Source of the DNA: an uncultured Collinsella sp. | GTDB taxonomy: Bacteria; Actinomycetota; Coriobacteriia; Coriobacteriales; Coriobacteriaceae | Direction of reading: 5' to 3' | DNA: 64,000 nucleotides | Assembly (NCBI GenBank): GCA_934654775.1 | Contig: CAKUGR010000011.1 | Location: forward strand, 1 to 64,000 | Shown here: positions 42,315-50,739 of the stretch, in pieces | How the letters are laid out: the number at the start of each line of letters is the position of its first letter | Position numbering within the stretch: position 1 is the stretch's first letter | The notes under the pieces: model-generated | The model's input: only the letters and a program-made list of their open reading frames with translations | Database searches by the model: none | Told to the model about the DNA's origin: nothing | Translations under genes and position numbers: made by a program

Positions 42315-42344
42315 ATGGCGGTGCAGTGTGTCAGGGATGCAGGA

Positions 42345-45300
42345 TTAGAAGGATTCCTTGCTCATTCTCTTGTTGGTCACCAGGAATACGCCTGCGCAGA
42401 TGACAGCCAGAGCGCCCAGGGTCACAAAGATCGCGGTGCCGGTGCCGCCGGTTTCGGGCATCGGATAGTACTTTTTCGTGTTCCGGATTTGAATGATCCC
42501 GGATTCTGCACTGTCATTGGGTCGGAAGGCTGCTCCATCGGATGTTTTCTGCCATGTTTTCCCGTCAGTCGAGTACTCCGTGGTAAAGCTCTGTGGTGAC
42601 ACGTCTTTTCTAGTTCCGGAGCCATCAAAGTAATATACTTCCGTCTCCTTGACAGAATAGATATAGTCCTTGTCTAATTCGTACCACGTATGTTTCCATG
42701 CTCCGGCTCGATTCAGAACATTTTCTTCACCCACGGGTTCCCATTTAGCATCCTCGGTTTCTATATTCTTTCTGAACAACTGAACAGCCACACAATAGGT
42801 GTTGTATTCGTTTGCGTCCACATAGCTTGCCCATTGCTTTTGAACCGTTACATTCACGGTTTTCTCTTTCTGGACATTCACGAAAGTAACAGATTTATTG
42901 CTGCTATCTCCGGCTTCTCCGGTTTCATCTTTGTTATCGCTCAGGAACAAATGATAGGGATGATTAATATACTTCAGACCATCTACATCCCATTCTTTCC
43001 CCCATATTAACTGCAAGCCCTGTTCCGTCACCATGCCTGCATGTCCCTCAGTGTTCATGAATTGCTCTACTTTGATCGATTTAATAAAATAGGTATTCTT
43101 TGTTATGCGCTTTGAATTGGAACCTGTAATATTCTCAGTTCTTGTACCCACCGTGACCGCAACCTTGTTCCAGTGCCGGTCACTGGTTATCGACCCCTCC
43201 ATTCCTTTCTCGACCACACCAAAAAAGTATGTCCCTGCATGGTCAAACGAAAGCCGATTGCTGAACGTGATATTTCCCGCTGCATCGTTATGGCCGGTAG
43301 ATACCAATGTAGGCTCCTGTGTATTTGCTTCTCCCGTATAGAGCTTAAATTCGGAGAACTGGATCTTAGAGCTTTCAGAGCTTTTAAAGGCGAGCTTATA
43401 GTACTGATATGAAGCCGGGTTCGGAATATCGAATGTAACCTCCTGTTTGTTGCCAGCATTCTTAATGCAGTTATCGTCTTCTGTATGCTGCGCAATCACT
43501 GTCCACGTCCCGTTTTCACTATCACCTCCATACAGCGTCCATGCTTCGGGTATACGGTCCGGATAGTTTTTGTGGTCATTCGCCGTTGCAAGGGAATACC
43601 GAAGCGCTTTTACCGCACGATCGGTACGGAAAATAATGGCATCAGGAGAAGCAGACCCTTCGTAATACCATTTTGTGCCCGTATTACCATCAAAGAGGTT
43701 CTTATATCCCTCGCTGTTACTATTGACCTCTCCGGGTCCGGAAAGAGCAGTTTCCTTTACAGCCGTATAGGACGCGGGAAATTGATAGACCTCAAACGCA
43801 AACTGCTTGTCGCCCATTGGTGATGGCGTCAAGTCATAAAGCTCAAAATCTGCGAACTGGACACCGTCCGCACCTGGTGTATCAAACACAAGCTTATAGT
43901 ATTGGTACTCACCCCGGTGCATGATCGAGAATGTAACTTTCTCTCCATTTTTGGCACTGACGAGCGTGTTCTTGTCGCCCGCATCCCCTTTGTCAATAGC
44001 TGTCCAGGATGCATTGTCGCTACTTCCATACAATGTCCACGCACCAGGCACACGATTGAGATTGCTCTCATGGTCATTAGCCATTGTTAGGGAATACTGA
44101 ATTGCTTTCACCGGCTCATTCGTATGAAAGAAAATTTCCTCACGCGCTTGCTCCATATTGGTATTGCACCATTTTGTACCCGGATCATGGTCAAACAGGC
44201 GGGAGCTGCCCTCTTGGTCATTGGCACCGTCAGGTCCTTTATCGTATATAACATTAATGGATTGAGGCAGTCCAAATGCCTTCTTTGCCGTCACATCCAT
44301 AGTCGAGCCGACGGTTATATTTTCCTGCTCCGACCAGTCACCAACGAACATAAAGCCGTTGCACATTACTGCGCCGCCATGGGTGTAGGACTCATTTCCG
44401 TTTATATACAATGCTTGACCATCAGCGGCTGCTTTGTACGCTTTGCTCTTATCCGCATCAGTAGGATTCGCTGTCAGGCCCATACGGAAATATGCAGTTA
44501 GCCAACCATCGCTCATACCTTCTGCATTCACATACCGGCCATCGCAGCTTCCCTTCCAGTTTTCCATGCCGCCGCCCAGCATGCTTTTATGCACCTGACC
44601 GCCCAAAGCACAGAAGAAATCGGAATAGCCGGATGCCATAAAGGTTGTATCCGCCAATGCGTCCTTATCCGCATGTTTGGTAGATTCAGCACCAGCCAAT
44701 TGCGTACCATCCGCCCTATTATCGAAAACAGCGGCAGCACTGCCCAGCACAAAAACGTGTCCGGTGGGGCAACCTGCCAGACCGCCGCCAAAGCCACGGG
44801 CATGGTTATTTGTCGCCAGTATCTTATCGATATACAGGTAAGCACCCTCTGTACAGAAAATTCCGCCACCGCCCCAGTCTTCACTCTGCGCAATGGAGTT
44901 ATTGTTGATGTATCCGCGGGTGATATGTACGGTGGCTCCAGATTCTCGAATTGAGATACCAGCGCCCTCTTTCTGGTGCTCTGCTTTGCCACAGTTCACT
45001 TCGTTACGGTTCGCACAGATGTAGCCGCCGTTCATTGTGAGCAGAGCATCGCTGCTTTTCCCTGTCACACATATACCGGCGCCACTACAGGCCATATTGC
45101 CTGTGATATATCCGCCATTAAGTGCCAGCTTGGATTCATTTTCCAGTCGGATTCCTCCACCGCCATCCATATTAATATGTGCATCGCAACCGAAATTCTG
45201 TGCCTTGTTGTTTGTCACATATCCACCGTCCATCGTAACTGCAGAGAGCTCTCTACAATAGAGGCCACCGCCGGTTTTCTCAGATTCATTTCCGGTGATG

Positions 45301-46808
45301 TAACCGCCACTGATCGTTACTTTAGAACCAAACAATGCCACCGCACCGCCGCCGGCATCCAGCGTACCCGTTCCTTCAATACCGTCTTCTTTTACGGAAC
45401 GATTGCCCGCAAGCACTGCCGAATCGCTAACCGTAAGGGTACCGCCCTTCATATAAACCGCGCCGCCGTAGCCACCGTTTGCGCTGTTGTCGAAAAGGTA
45501 GCCGCCATTCAACACAACACTACCGCCTTGTGCATAAATTGCGCCACCGCCGCCCTCGGAGTTCGTCCTAGCCGAGTTGCTGAAAATATAACCGCCCGAT
45601 ACAGCAACGTTAGCACCCTCCGAATAAATGGCTCCGCCAAAGCCGTAGGTAGTCTTGCCATCGGAGGCAGGCGAATCGAAGGAAGCGGTATTTTCAAAAA
45701 TACACCCGCCAGTTATATGAATAGTACTTCCGCTTTTAGCGGTAATCGCACCGCCGTTACCGTGCGATGCATTGTTATAAATATAGCCGCCGTCAATTTG
45801 CACTGTGCTGCCTGATGAATCGCAATAGATGGCACTCTTGCTGCTGTTGCAGATTTTGCCGCCCTTAATAATCAGATTCGCTGCGTCACCTGACATCCAG
45901 AAAATCGGTTTCCCTTTTCCGTTTCCATCCAGAGTACCGACACTCACTTCTTGTGGTACCGAGGGCACAGGAACATCATACTGATCCACCGTTTCTGTTG
46001 TTTTGCCTGTGTTCGAATCCGTCACTTTGGATTCAGTGACATAATAGGTTAAGGTTCCGTTTTCATAAGATGCCGTGTTCCCATACTTATTCCCTGTACT
46101 TGTTGTTTTTACCGGAGGGGCGCTGTTTTCTTCTATGTCTTGCGTCCCATCCTCGATAGTAAGCGTTGCCCTCGTTAAAATCTTAAAAAGGCTTTCCCCG
46201 GAATTTTCACTACTCTTGTTGGTAAGTGTTTTCCCGTTCAGATTCATGGTCACGTTTTTGTTTTCCGTTATTTCCAACGGTGCGTTTGCAACAGAAAAAC
46301 TATCACGAAGTTTAATTTTAATGATTTCTTCTGAGCTACGTAATGCACTGCGCAATTCTTCTTCACTGGAAACCAGCGCCCAACCATCGACCATCTCTAA
46401 CGCAGGCATTGCAGCCTCGTACATTTGGCTCCGTTCCGATACCGAGCAATAGCCCACAAAGGATGCATCAACTTCCTCCTGGTTTGTGCTGACAGCATCC
46501 CCAGCATTCTCAGAGGGCACATCCGCTTCCTGCCCGGATTCACCCTCCTGCGGAATGTTTTCTTTCTTATCGCCCTGTGTATCTTCTTCCGCCCCTACAG
46601 AATCGTTCTGCGTATTTTCTTCCTTCTCTGCAAATTCGCTTTCCGCTGGCTCTAAAGCAGAGCGGTCATCCTCGATATACTCCACGGACCCCGTCTCATT
46701 AACGGAGCCGACCTCCAATGCGGCAGCCGGAAGGATCACCGCATTGAAAGTCAGTGCCAAGGTCGTGACGATCACAATGATCAAACGAAAATTTTTATAT
46801 CCTGCCAT
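42345..46808 (-). CDS. Giant pilus tip adhesin with discoidin and beta-helix domains
   Basis: This protein of about 1487 residues starts with a signal peptide (ILPAAALEVG) and a disordered acidic stretch (about 45-120). A right-handed beta-helix region (about 320-700) has many GGAIYxxGGxxxxxGGYI-type rungs. Two coagulation factor 5/8 type C (discoidin-like) domains (about 850-1000 and 1015-1165), each with FDxxxGTKW and YQYYKLxF, sit inside what looks like a streptococcal FctA-type pilin domain (VTAKKAFG...FAFEVYQF...GTYFFGVVEKG). A Cna-B-like domain (about 1315-1445) and the MPETG sorting signal follow. Domain content points to sugar binding at the pilus tip. Sortase genes lie on both sides. 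Confidence 0.88.
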   Translation of the reverse strand: MAGYKNFRLIIVIVTTLALTFNAVILPAAALEVGSVNETGSVEYIEDDRSALEPAESEFAEKEENTQNDSVGAEEDTQGDKKENIPQEGESGQEADVPSENAGDAVSTNQEEVDASFVGYCSVSERSQMYEAAMPALEMVDGWALVSSEEELRSALRSSEEIIKIKLRDSFSVANAPLEITENKNVTMNLNGKTLTNKSSENSGESLFKILTRATLTIEDGTQDIEENSAPPVKTTSTGNKYGNTASYENGTLTYYVTESKVTDSNTGKTTETVDQYDVPVPSVPQEVSVGTLDGNGKGKPIFWMSGDAANLIIKGGKICNSSKSAIYCDSSGSTVQIDGGYIYNNASHGNGGAITAKSGSTIHITGGCIFENTASFDSPASDGKTTYGFGGAIYSEGANVAVSGGYIFSNSARTNSEGGGGAIYAQGGSVVLNGGYLFDNSANGGYGGAVYMKGGTLTVSDSAVLAGNRSVKEDGIEGTGTLDAGGGAVALFGSKVTISGGYITGNESEKTGGGLYCRELSAVTMDGGYVTNNKAQNFGCDAHINMDGGGGIRLENESKLALNGGYITGNMACSGAGICVTGKSSDALLTMNGGYICANRNEVNCGKAEHQKEGAGISIRESGATVHITRGYINNNSIAQSEDWGGGGIFCTEGAYLYIDKILATNNHARGFGGGLAGCPTGHVFVLGSAAAVFDNRADGTQLAGAESTKHADKDALADTTFMASGYSDFFCALGGQVHKSMLGGGMENWKGSCDGRYVNAEGMSDGWLTAYFRMGLTANPTDADKSKAYKAAADGQALYINGNESYTHGGAVMCNGFMFVGDWSEQENITVGSTMDVTAKKAFGLPQSINVIYDKGPDGANDQEGSSRLFDHDPGTKWCNTNMEQAREEIFFHTNEPVKAIQYSLTMANDHESNLNRVPGAWTLYGSSDNASWTAIDKGDAGDKNTLVSAKNGEKVTFSIMHRGEYQYYKLVFDTPGADGVQFADFELYDLTPSPMGDKQFAFEVYQFPASYTAVKETALSGPGEVNSNSEGYKNLFDGNTGTKWYYEGSASPDAIIFRTDRAVKALRYSLATANDHKNYPDRIPEAWTLYGGDSENGTWTVIAQHTEDDNCIKNAGNKQEVTFDIPNPASYQYYKLAFKSSESSKIQFSEFKLYTGEANTQEPTLVSTGHNDAAGNITFSNRLSFDHAGTYFFGVVEKGMEGSITSDRHWNKVAVTVGTRTENITGSNSKRITKNTYFIKSIKVEQFMNTEGHAGMVTEQGLQLIWGKEWDVDGLKYINHPYHLFLSDNKDETGEAGDSSNKSVTFVNVQKEKTVNVTVQKQWASYVDANEYNTYCVAVQLFRKNIETEDAKWEPVGEENVLNRAGAWKHTWYELDKDYIYSVKETEVYYFDGSGTRKDVSPQSFTTEYSTDGKTWQKTSDGAAFRPNDSAESGIIQIRNTKKYYPMPETGGTGTAIFVTLGALAVICAGVFLVTNKRMSKESF

Positions 46809-46839
46809 AGACCTTTTCTCCATTCTTCATCGGCGGCAC

Positions 46840-47664
46840 CTACAGTTTCCCTTTCTTCTGCTTTGGCAGCAGCAGGATAATCAGAAGCACCAGCAATATT
46901 GGGACTGCCACGATGGGCGCTACCATCAGCGGTTCAATCCGCACGGCATCCGCTGTGATACGAATGTCCTTCGGTTCTTCCTGACTCTCGATCCGGTGCC
47001 CCCGCACCAACATTCGGTGGGAATTGATGCCGTAGGGGGTACAGGTAATCAAGGTGCATAGATCCTTGCCCGGTTCAATCAGCAGGGGATCGGTATCTTG
47101 GGGCTCGACAATGAGGATCTGGTCGATCTCGTAGGTCAGGATCTCATTCAGGACATGCAGCATAAACACATCGCCAACCTTGAGCTTGTCAAGATCGGTG
47201 AAGAGCCGGGCGCTTGGCAGGCCCCGGTGTCCGGAGAGCACGCAGTGGCTTCCCGCACCGCCAACGGGCAGGCTGGTCCAGTCCAGATGCCCCACGGCGA
47301 TCTGTAGGACGGACTCCTTAGTGCCGTGGTAGATGGGCAGCATCACATCGATCACGGGGATCTCGATGTAGCCCATGATGCCGTTGCCGCCAATATCCAG
47401 CAGGGATTTGTAGATCTCCTGCTGCTCGTCAGACAGGAGGAAATCGTTGGGACGGTGGAGCAGAGACTGGTTATAATCCCGGGCGGCGTCCCAAAGTTCC
47501 TCATACTGTGCGTCATCGATATTTGCCACCTGTTCCTCGTAGCTGGCAATGGCCCGGGAGGAGTGGAAAGAGTTCCACCAATCGGCGAAGGAGGGGTACA
47601 GCATTAGGGACAAGCCTATGAGGAGTATTAAGATCAGCAGGATTGTAGAACGATGGTTTTTCAT
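46840..47664 (-). CDS. Class C sortase (intact)
   Basis: This 274-residue pilin polymerase has an N-terminal membrane helix (STILLILILLIGLSLMLYPS), the catalytic histidine in SGHRGLPSARLF, cysteine in TLITCTPYGINSHR and the active-site arginine in the same block. A C-terminal membrane helix and basic tail are typical of class C. It should join pilin subunits through the LPITG and MPETG signals. It lies between the major pilin and adhesin genes and is the only sortase here that looks fully functional. Confidence 0.93.
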   Translation of the reverse strand: MKNHRSTILLILILLIGLSLMLYPSFADWWNSFHSSRAIASYEEQVANIDDAQYEELWDAARDYNQSLLHRPNDFLLSDEQQEIYKSLLDIGGNGIMGYIEIPVIDVMLPIYHGTKESVLQIAVGHLDWTSLPVGGAGSHCVLSGHRGLPSARLFTDLDKLKVGDVFMLHVLNEILTYEIDQILIVEPQDTDPLLIEPGKDLCTLITCTPYGINSHRMLVRGHRIESQEEPKDIRITADAVRIEPLMVAPIVAVPILLVLLIILLLPKQKKGKL

Positions 47665-47695
47665 AGGATTCTCCTTAATTCTGCAACGGTCTAAA

Positions 47696-47737
47696 TTGCA
47701 CTTGGTCCGGGAGGGCCAAGGCCCTCCCGGAGTGCAA
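47696..47737 (-). terminator. Hairpin between major pilin and sortase genes
   Basis: The inner perfect stem TCCGGGAGGGCC / GGCCCTCCCGGA is extended by TTGCAC / GTGCAA with a small bulge. It follows the major pilin stop by 15 bp. Such leaky hairpins favour more pilin than sortase mRNA. Confidence 0.72.
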
Positions 47738-47751
47738 GCAGAATGGAAGAA

Positions 47752-49353
47752 TTATTCGGAAGCGCTCATGCGCTTCTTGGCGATCAACAAGACAACCGCA
47801 CCGATGACCAGGATAGAGCCGAGGACATAGAAGATGGTGGTGCCGATGCCGCCGGTGATGGGCAGCTCGGTGCCGGACTTGTTCATAACGTTGGTTGCAA
47901 CAATACCGGTATCTACGCTGCCGTTGCTTTCCGTCGCCTCTGCACCCGTCTTATCATCCTTCACAGAAAGCTTCAGTTCGGTCAGAGCCGGGTTATTCTC
48001 TCTCTTGTCCAGTGTTGCGGTAATGGTCACGCTGATGTCGTTTTTCAGCAGGTTATAACCGGCGGGAGCCTTGGTCTCACGCAGATAGTAGCTGCCTGCG
48101 TCTAGACCAGCAATCACGAACTTACCGTCCGCACCGGAGGTCAGCGTAGTTCCAGCGGGATATGTAATGGTGCCGTCCTCACCGGCGGTGGGAACATCGA
48201 CCCACTCCGCAAACTTGCCGCCCGTTACCTTGGCGACCTTGGTCTTGTTGTTGTTCAGCAGCACGAATTCGGCGTTGACCAGCTTCTTATCCGCATCCTG
48301 ACCGTCAACCTTGGTCACATCCAGCTCATAGGTGAACACAAGAACTTCATCCTTGGGGGTGTTGCCGGTAGGCGTGCCTTCGCCGGTGTGGTTGGGGTTG
48401 TTGGAATACTCCAGATACACCTCGTTCTTATTGCCAGGTTTGCCGATCTCGGCGGTGCTCAGCAGTTTCGCGGTGTACTCGACGACGATTTTGCTGGTTG
48501 CAGTAACTCCCTCAACCGCCTTGAGGTCGGTGAACGTAACCGTCAGCGTGCCGCCGCCGGCAGTCGCGGCCGCAGCGGGATCAACAGTAAAGCCAGTGGT
48601 GATCTCGGTCTTGGTTTTGCCATTCTGCACATAGACCTTCACATCGCCGTTGTACTGGAGGCCAGCGCTCAGGGTATCATGGAACACATACTTGTAGGTC
48701 TCATAGTCTGCAAAGTTGGTGGGCAGGGTGCCAACAAGCTGGAACGGTACATTAGAGCCGATTTCCCAGTCTGCTGCCTCGCCCCACTGGTTATCCGTGT
48801 CCTTGACGCTCTTGTCCACGGTGGGAACATTGTACTTCTTCTCAATGGTGATGTTGCCCTTGTTGGTCACCTGAAGCAATGCGGAGTTCATGGCATCGCC
48901 CTCGCTCGGCGCGCTAGTATCTACCAGCAGGTAATAACCGGCGGCAAGCTCGACGGTGGTGGCATCCGCTGCAATCGCAGTGGAAACATCGGTCAGATGC
49001 TTCGCAGCCACGTTGGCAAACGCCTTGGCCACGTCGTTCTCGTCCGTATACTGACCCAGCACGGCGGCCACATCCGCTGCGGTGGTGCAGGATGCAAAGA
49101 TGTTTGTGCCTTCCTTGCCAAAGCGGGTATCGGTTTTCAGCTCCGCCAAGAAGGCAGCGCCGTTAATGCCGGAGCCCCAGGCTACATCGCCCAGAGGAAC
49201 AGAGTTGTCCGCCTGCGTGCCGGAGAAAATCTGATAGGCGCTATAGCTGTGGTTTGTTTTATTTGATACATTCGCCGCAAAGGCGGTGGTGGTCACGCTG
49301 AGAACCATGACCAGCACCAGCAGAAAGCTGGCCAGCTTTTTTAGGTGTTTCAT
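47752..49353 (-). CDS. Major pilin with LPITG sorting signal
   Basis: This 533-residue shaft pilin has a signal peptide (to about 26, TTAFA-AN) and an N-terminal domain ending in the candidate pilin lysine segment YNVPTVDKSVKD (about 175-185). A D2-type fimbrial isopeptide domain follows, containing YKYVFHDTLSAGLQYNGDVKV. A SpaA/Cna-B-like domain (about 345-450) has the E-box YYLRETKAPAGYNLL. The sorting signal LPITG (497) precedes a hydrophobic helix and KKRMSASE. The layout matches Gram-positive backbone pilins cross-linked by isopeptide bonds. The hairpin after the gene suggests higher expression than the sortase. Confidence 0.92.
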   Translation of the reverse strand: MKHLKKLASFLLVLVMVLSVTTTAFAANVSNKTNHSYSAYQIFSGTQADNSVPLGDVAWGSGINGAAFLAELKTDTRFGKEGTNIFASCTTAADVAAVLGQYTDENDVAKAFANVAAKHLTDVSTAIAADATTVELAAGYYLLVDTSAPSEGDAMNSALLQVTNKGNITIEKKYNVPTVDKSVKDTDNQWGEAADWEIGSNVPFQLVGTLPTNFADYETYKYVFHDTLSAGLQYNGDVKVYVQNGKTKTEITTGFTVDPAAAATAGGGTLTVTFTDLKAVEGVTATSKIVVEYTAKLLSTAEIGKPGNKNEVYLEYSNNPNHTGEGTPTGNTPKDEVLVFTYELDVTKVDGQDADKKLVNAEFVLLNNNKTKVAKVTGGKFAEWVDVPTAGEDGTITYPAGTTLTSGADGKFVIAGLDAGSYYLRETKAPAGYNLLKNDISVTITATLDKRENNPALTELKLSVKDDKTGAEATESNGSVDTGIVATNVMNKSGTELPITGGIGTTIFYVLGSILVIGAVVLLIAKKRMSASE

Positions 49354-49401
49354 GTGTTGGTTTCCTTTCTTTTGTTTGATGTTTCGTGGAAAACTTGGCT
49401 T

Positions 49402-49626
49402 TTATTTGTCAGTTGGGTGTTCCAACGTACACACCAGGCCCTGGGGCTCGGCCTTGCCGCAGTAGGTATCCGGCGTGGATTCCATGGTGATAGCCGGCAG
49501 AATGAGCGCATACGTCGTCACAAAGACCACAAGGCATATGGGCACAGATAAGATCTTGTACCAAGTGCGCTTCCGGCGGTGCTTCTTGTTCAGCAGTTCA
49601 GCCTGCGAATAAATGTCCCTGTTCAT
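49402..49626 (-). CDS. 74-residue membrane protein, truncated adhesin head
   Basis: The sequence is a basic N-terminus (NKKHRRKRTWYK), one hydrophobic helix and YALILPAITME. This motif is normally found at the very start of large LPXTG adhesins in Firmicutes, as far as I can recall. Here the frame stops after 74 residues and the major pilin gene follows. It is either the remnant of a lost adhesin gene or a short accessory pilus protein. No in-frame continuation is visible. Confidence 0.6.
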   Translation of the reverse strand: MNRDIYSQAELLNKKHRRKRTWYKILSVPICLVVFVTTYALILPAITMESTPDTYCGKAEPQGLVCTLEHPTDK

Positions 49627-49656
49627 GCAAATTTCTCCCCGTATTTCCAGGCGGTG

Positions 49657-50250
49657 TTAGTCCACAAAACCAATCCGCTTGATCGGCCACACTCTGAAAA
49701 CGATTTTTCCTATGATTTCTTCTTTTTCCACGCAGCCCACCAGAGACGACCGGGAGTCCACGCTGCTTTCCCGGTGGTCGCCCAGGATGAAAAAGGAATT
49801 CTCAGGTACGGTGTACGGATATTCAATGTCGGCGGTGCCATAGGATTTTTCGGTTAGGTACGGCTCATCCAGCAGGGTATTGTTCACATATACGTCGCCG
49901 CTGTCGGTGATGACAACGCTGTCGCCGGGGCAGCCGACAATGCGCTTGACAAGAACGCGGTTGTTATAGTAAAAGGCGATTATGTCACCGGTTTTGAACT
50001 GTGGGGACTTCACCGACACCACGATGTCCTCCTCCTGCAGGTTCGGATTCATGGAGGTGCCGCATATCTGCAAAACCGGCAGCAGCAGTGTAGCCATCAG
50101 CACACTGATCGCGGCCACGATCACCAGCGTATAGATGGCGCTGCGCAGCAGCTTTTTGTATCGGCTGCGATATTTTTCTCGGTTGAGTTCGCCAGTGAGC
50201 TCGTCCACGGAGGGCACAGCCGTATCGGTTGTTTTGTTTTCTGGTTTCAT
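49657..50250 (-). CDS. Pilus-associated signal peptidase I
   Basis: This 197-residue S26 signal peptidase has an N-terminal membrane anchor (about 42-65) and the catalytic serine in CGTSMNPNL. The catalytic lysine is in VLVKRIVGCPGD, and FFILGDHRESSVDSR forms the C-terminal box. Dedicated signal peptidases like SipA are common in pilus operons, where they may also chaperone pilin. The ATG at 50250 follows AAAGG. It lies between the coiled-coil protein gene and the adhesin-head gene. Confidence 0.9.
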   Translation of the reverse strand: MKPENKTTDTAVPSVDELTGELNREKYRSRYKKLLRSAIYTLVIVAAISVLMATLLLPVLQICGTSMNPNLQEEDIVVSVKSPQFKTGDIIAFYYNNRVLVKRIVGCPGDSVVITDSGDVYVNNTLLDEPYLTEKSYGTADIEYPYTVPENSFFILGDHRESSVDSRSSLVGCVEKEEIIGKIVFRVWPIKRIGFVD

Positions 50251-50289
50251 GCGGCCCTTTCTCCTCAATCAGGTGTGCGTGTTCAAAAA

Positions 50290-50679
50290 TTACTTGAACT
50301 GCTGGTCAAAGAGCTCTATGCGCCGCTTGGCTTTCCTGTCCGCATCGGCGAGAATGGCCTGCCGCTGCACCTCGGCGGCATTGATGATCTCGTGAGCCTT
50401 GGCCTCGGCCTCGGCAATAATGTGCTCGGCGTTGCCCTCCTGCTCCCGGAGGCTATCCAGATACTGCGCGGCTGCCTGGTCGGCTGCCTCAAAGATGCCG
50501 TTTAGCTTCAGGGCCGCCTCTGCCAGTGAGCCGGAGGTCGTGATGGCAATCTTACGCCGTTCCAGTTCTTTTTGGGCGGCCGACAGCTCCTCCTCCACGC
50601 GGCTGAGCCTCTTGCTCTGCGCAATTAGCATTTCCAAGAGCTCTGCGCGGTTTAATTTTCTCAGTTCTTTCTCTGTCAC
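50290..50679 (-). CDS. Coiled-coil protein at the head of the pilus operon
   Basis: This 129-residue, nearly all-helical protein begins with TEKELRKLNRAELLEMLI and continues in heptads rich in A, E and K (LSRVEEELSAAQKELERR, AEAEAKAHEII). It resembles the short DivIVA-like or 'cell division' coiled-coil proteins seen next to pilus genes in Firmicutes. The GTG at 50679 is favoured, with an AAAGGCGG ribosome site upstream. There is no signal peptide or membrane helix. It may help position pilus assembly; function inferred only from context. Confidence 0.7.
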   Translation of the reverse strand: MTEKELRKLNRAELLEMLIAQSKRLSRVEEELSAAQKELERRKIAITTSGSLAEAALKLNGIFEAADQAAAQYLDSLREQEGNAEHIIAEAEAKAHEIINAAEVQRQAILADADRKAKRRIELFDQQFK

Positions 50680-50739
50680 TGTCGTGCCGCCTTTTCCCTG
50701 TTTCCGCGATGTCCCGGGCAAGCGAAAATACCCATGCGC

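Larger units (their letters stand above)
39720..50735 (-). other. Sortase-assembled pilus island
   Basis: Nine genes lie on the minus strand with tight spacing: coiled-coil protein, signal peptidase, adhesin head, LPITG pilin, sortase C, MPETG adhesin, broken sortase C, IPQTG pilin and inactive sortase-like protein. Codon use is more balanced and the gene content is Firmicutes-like, unlike the GC3-rich flanks. No integrase, terminal repeat or target duplication was found, so the transfer mechanism is not visible. It lies between a hypothetical gene on the left and treC on the right. Confidence 0.8.

Noticed and set aside
39714..50739. Direct repeats or att-like sites at the pilus island edges
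   Set aside because: Comparing the two edges by eye gave only an 8-bp CGTAAATA match in unlike positions, not above chance.
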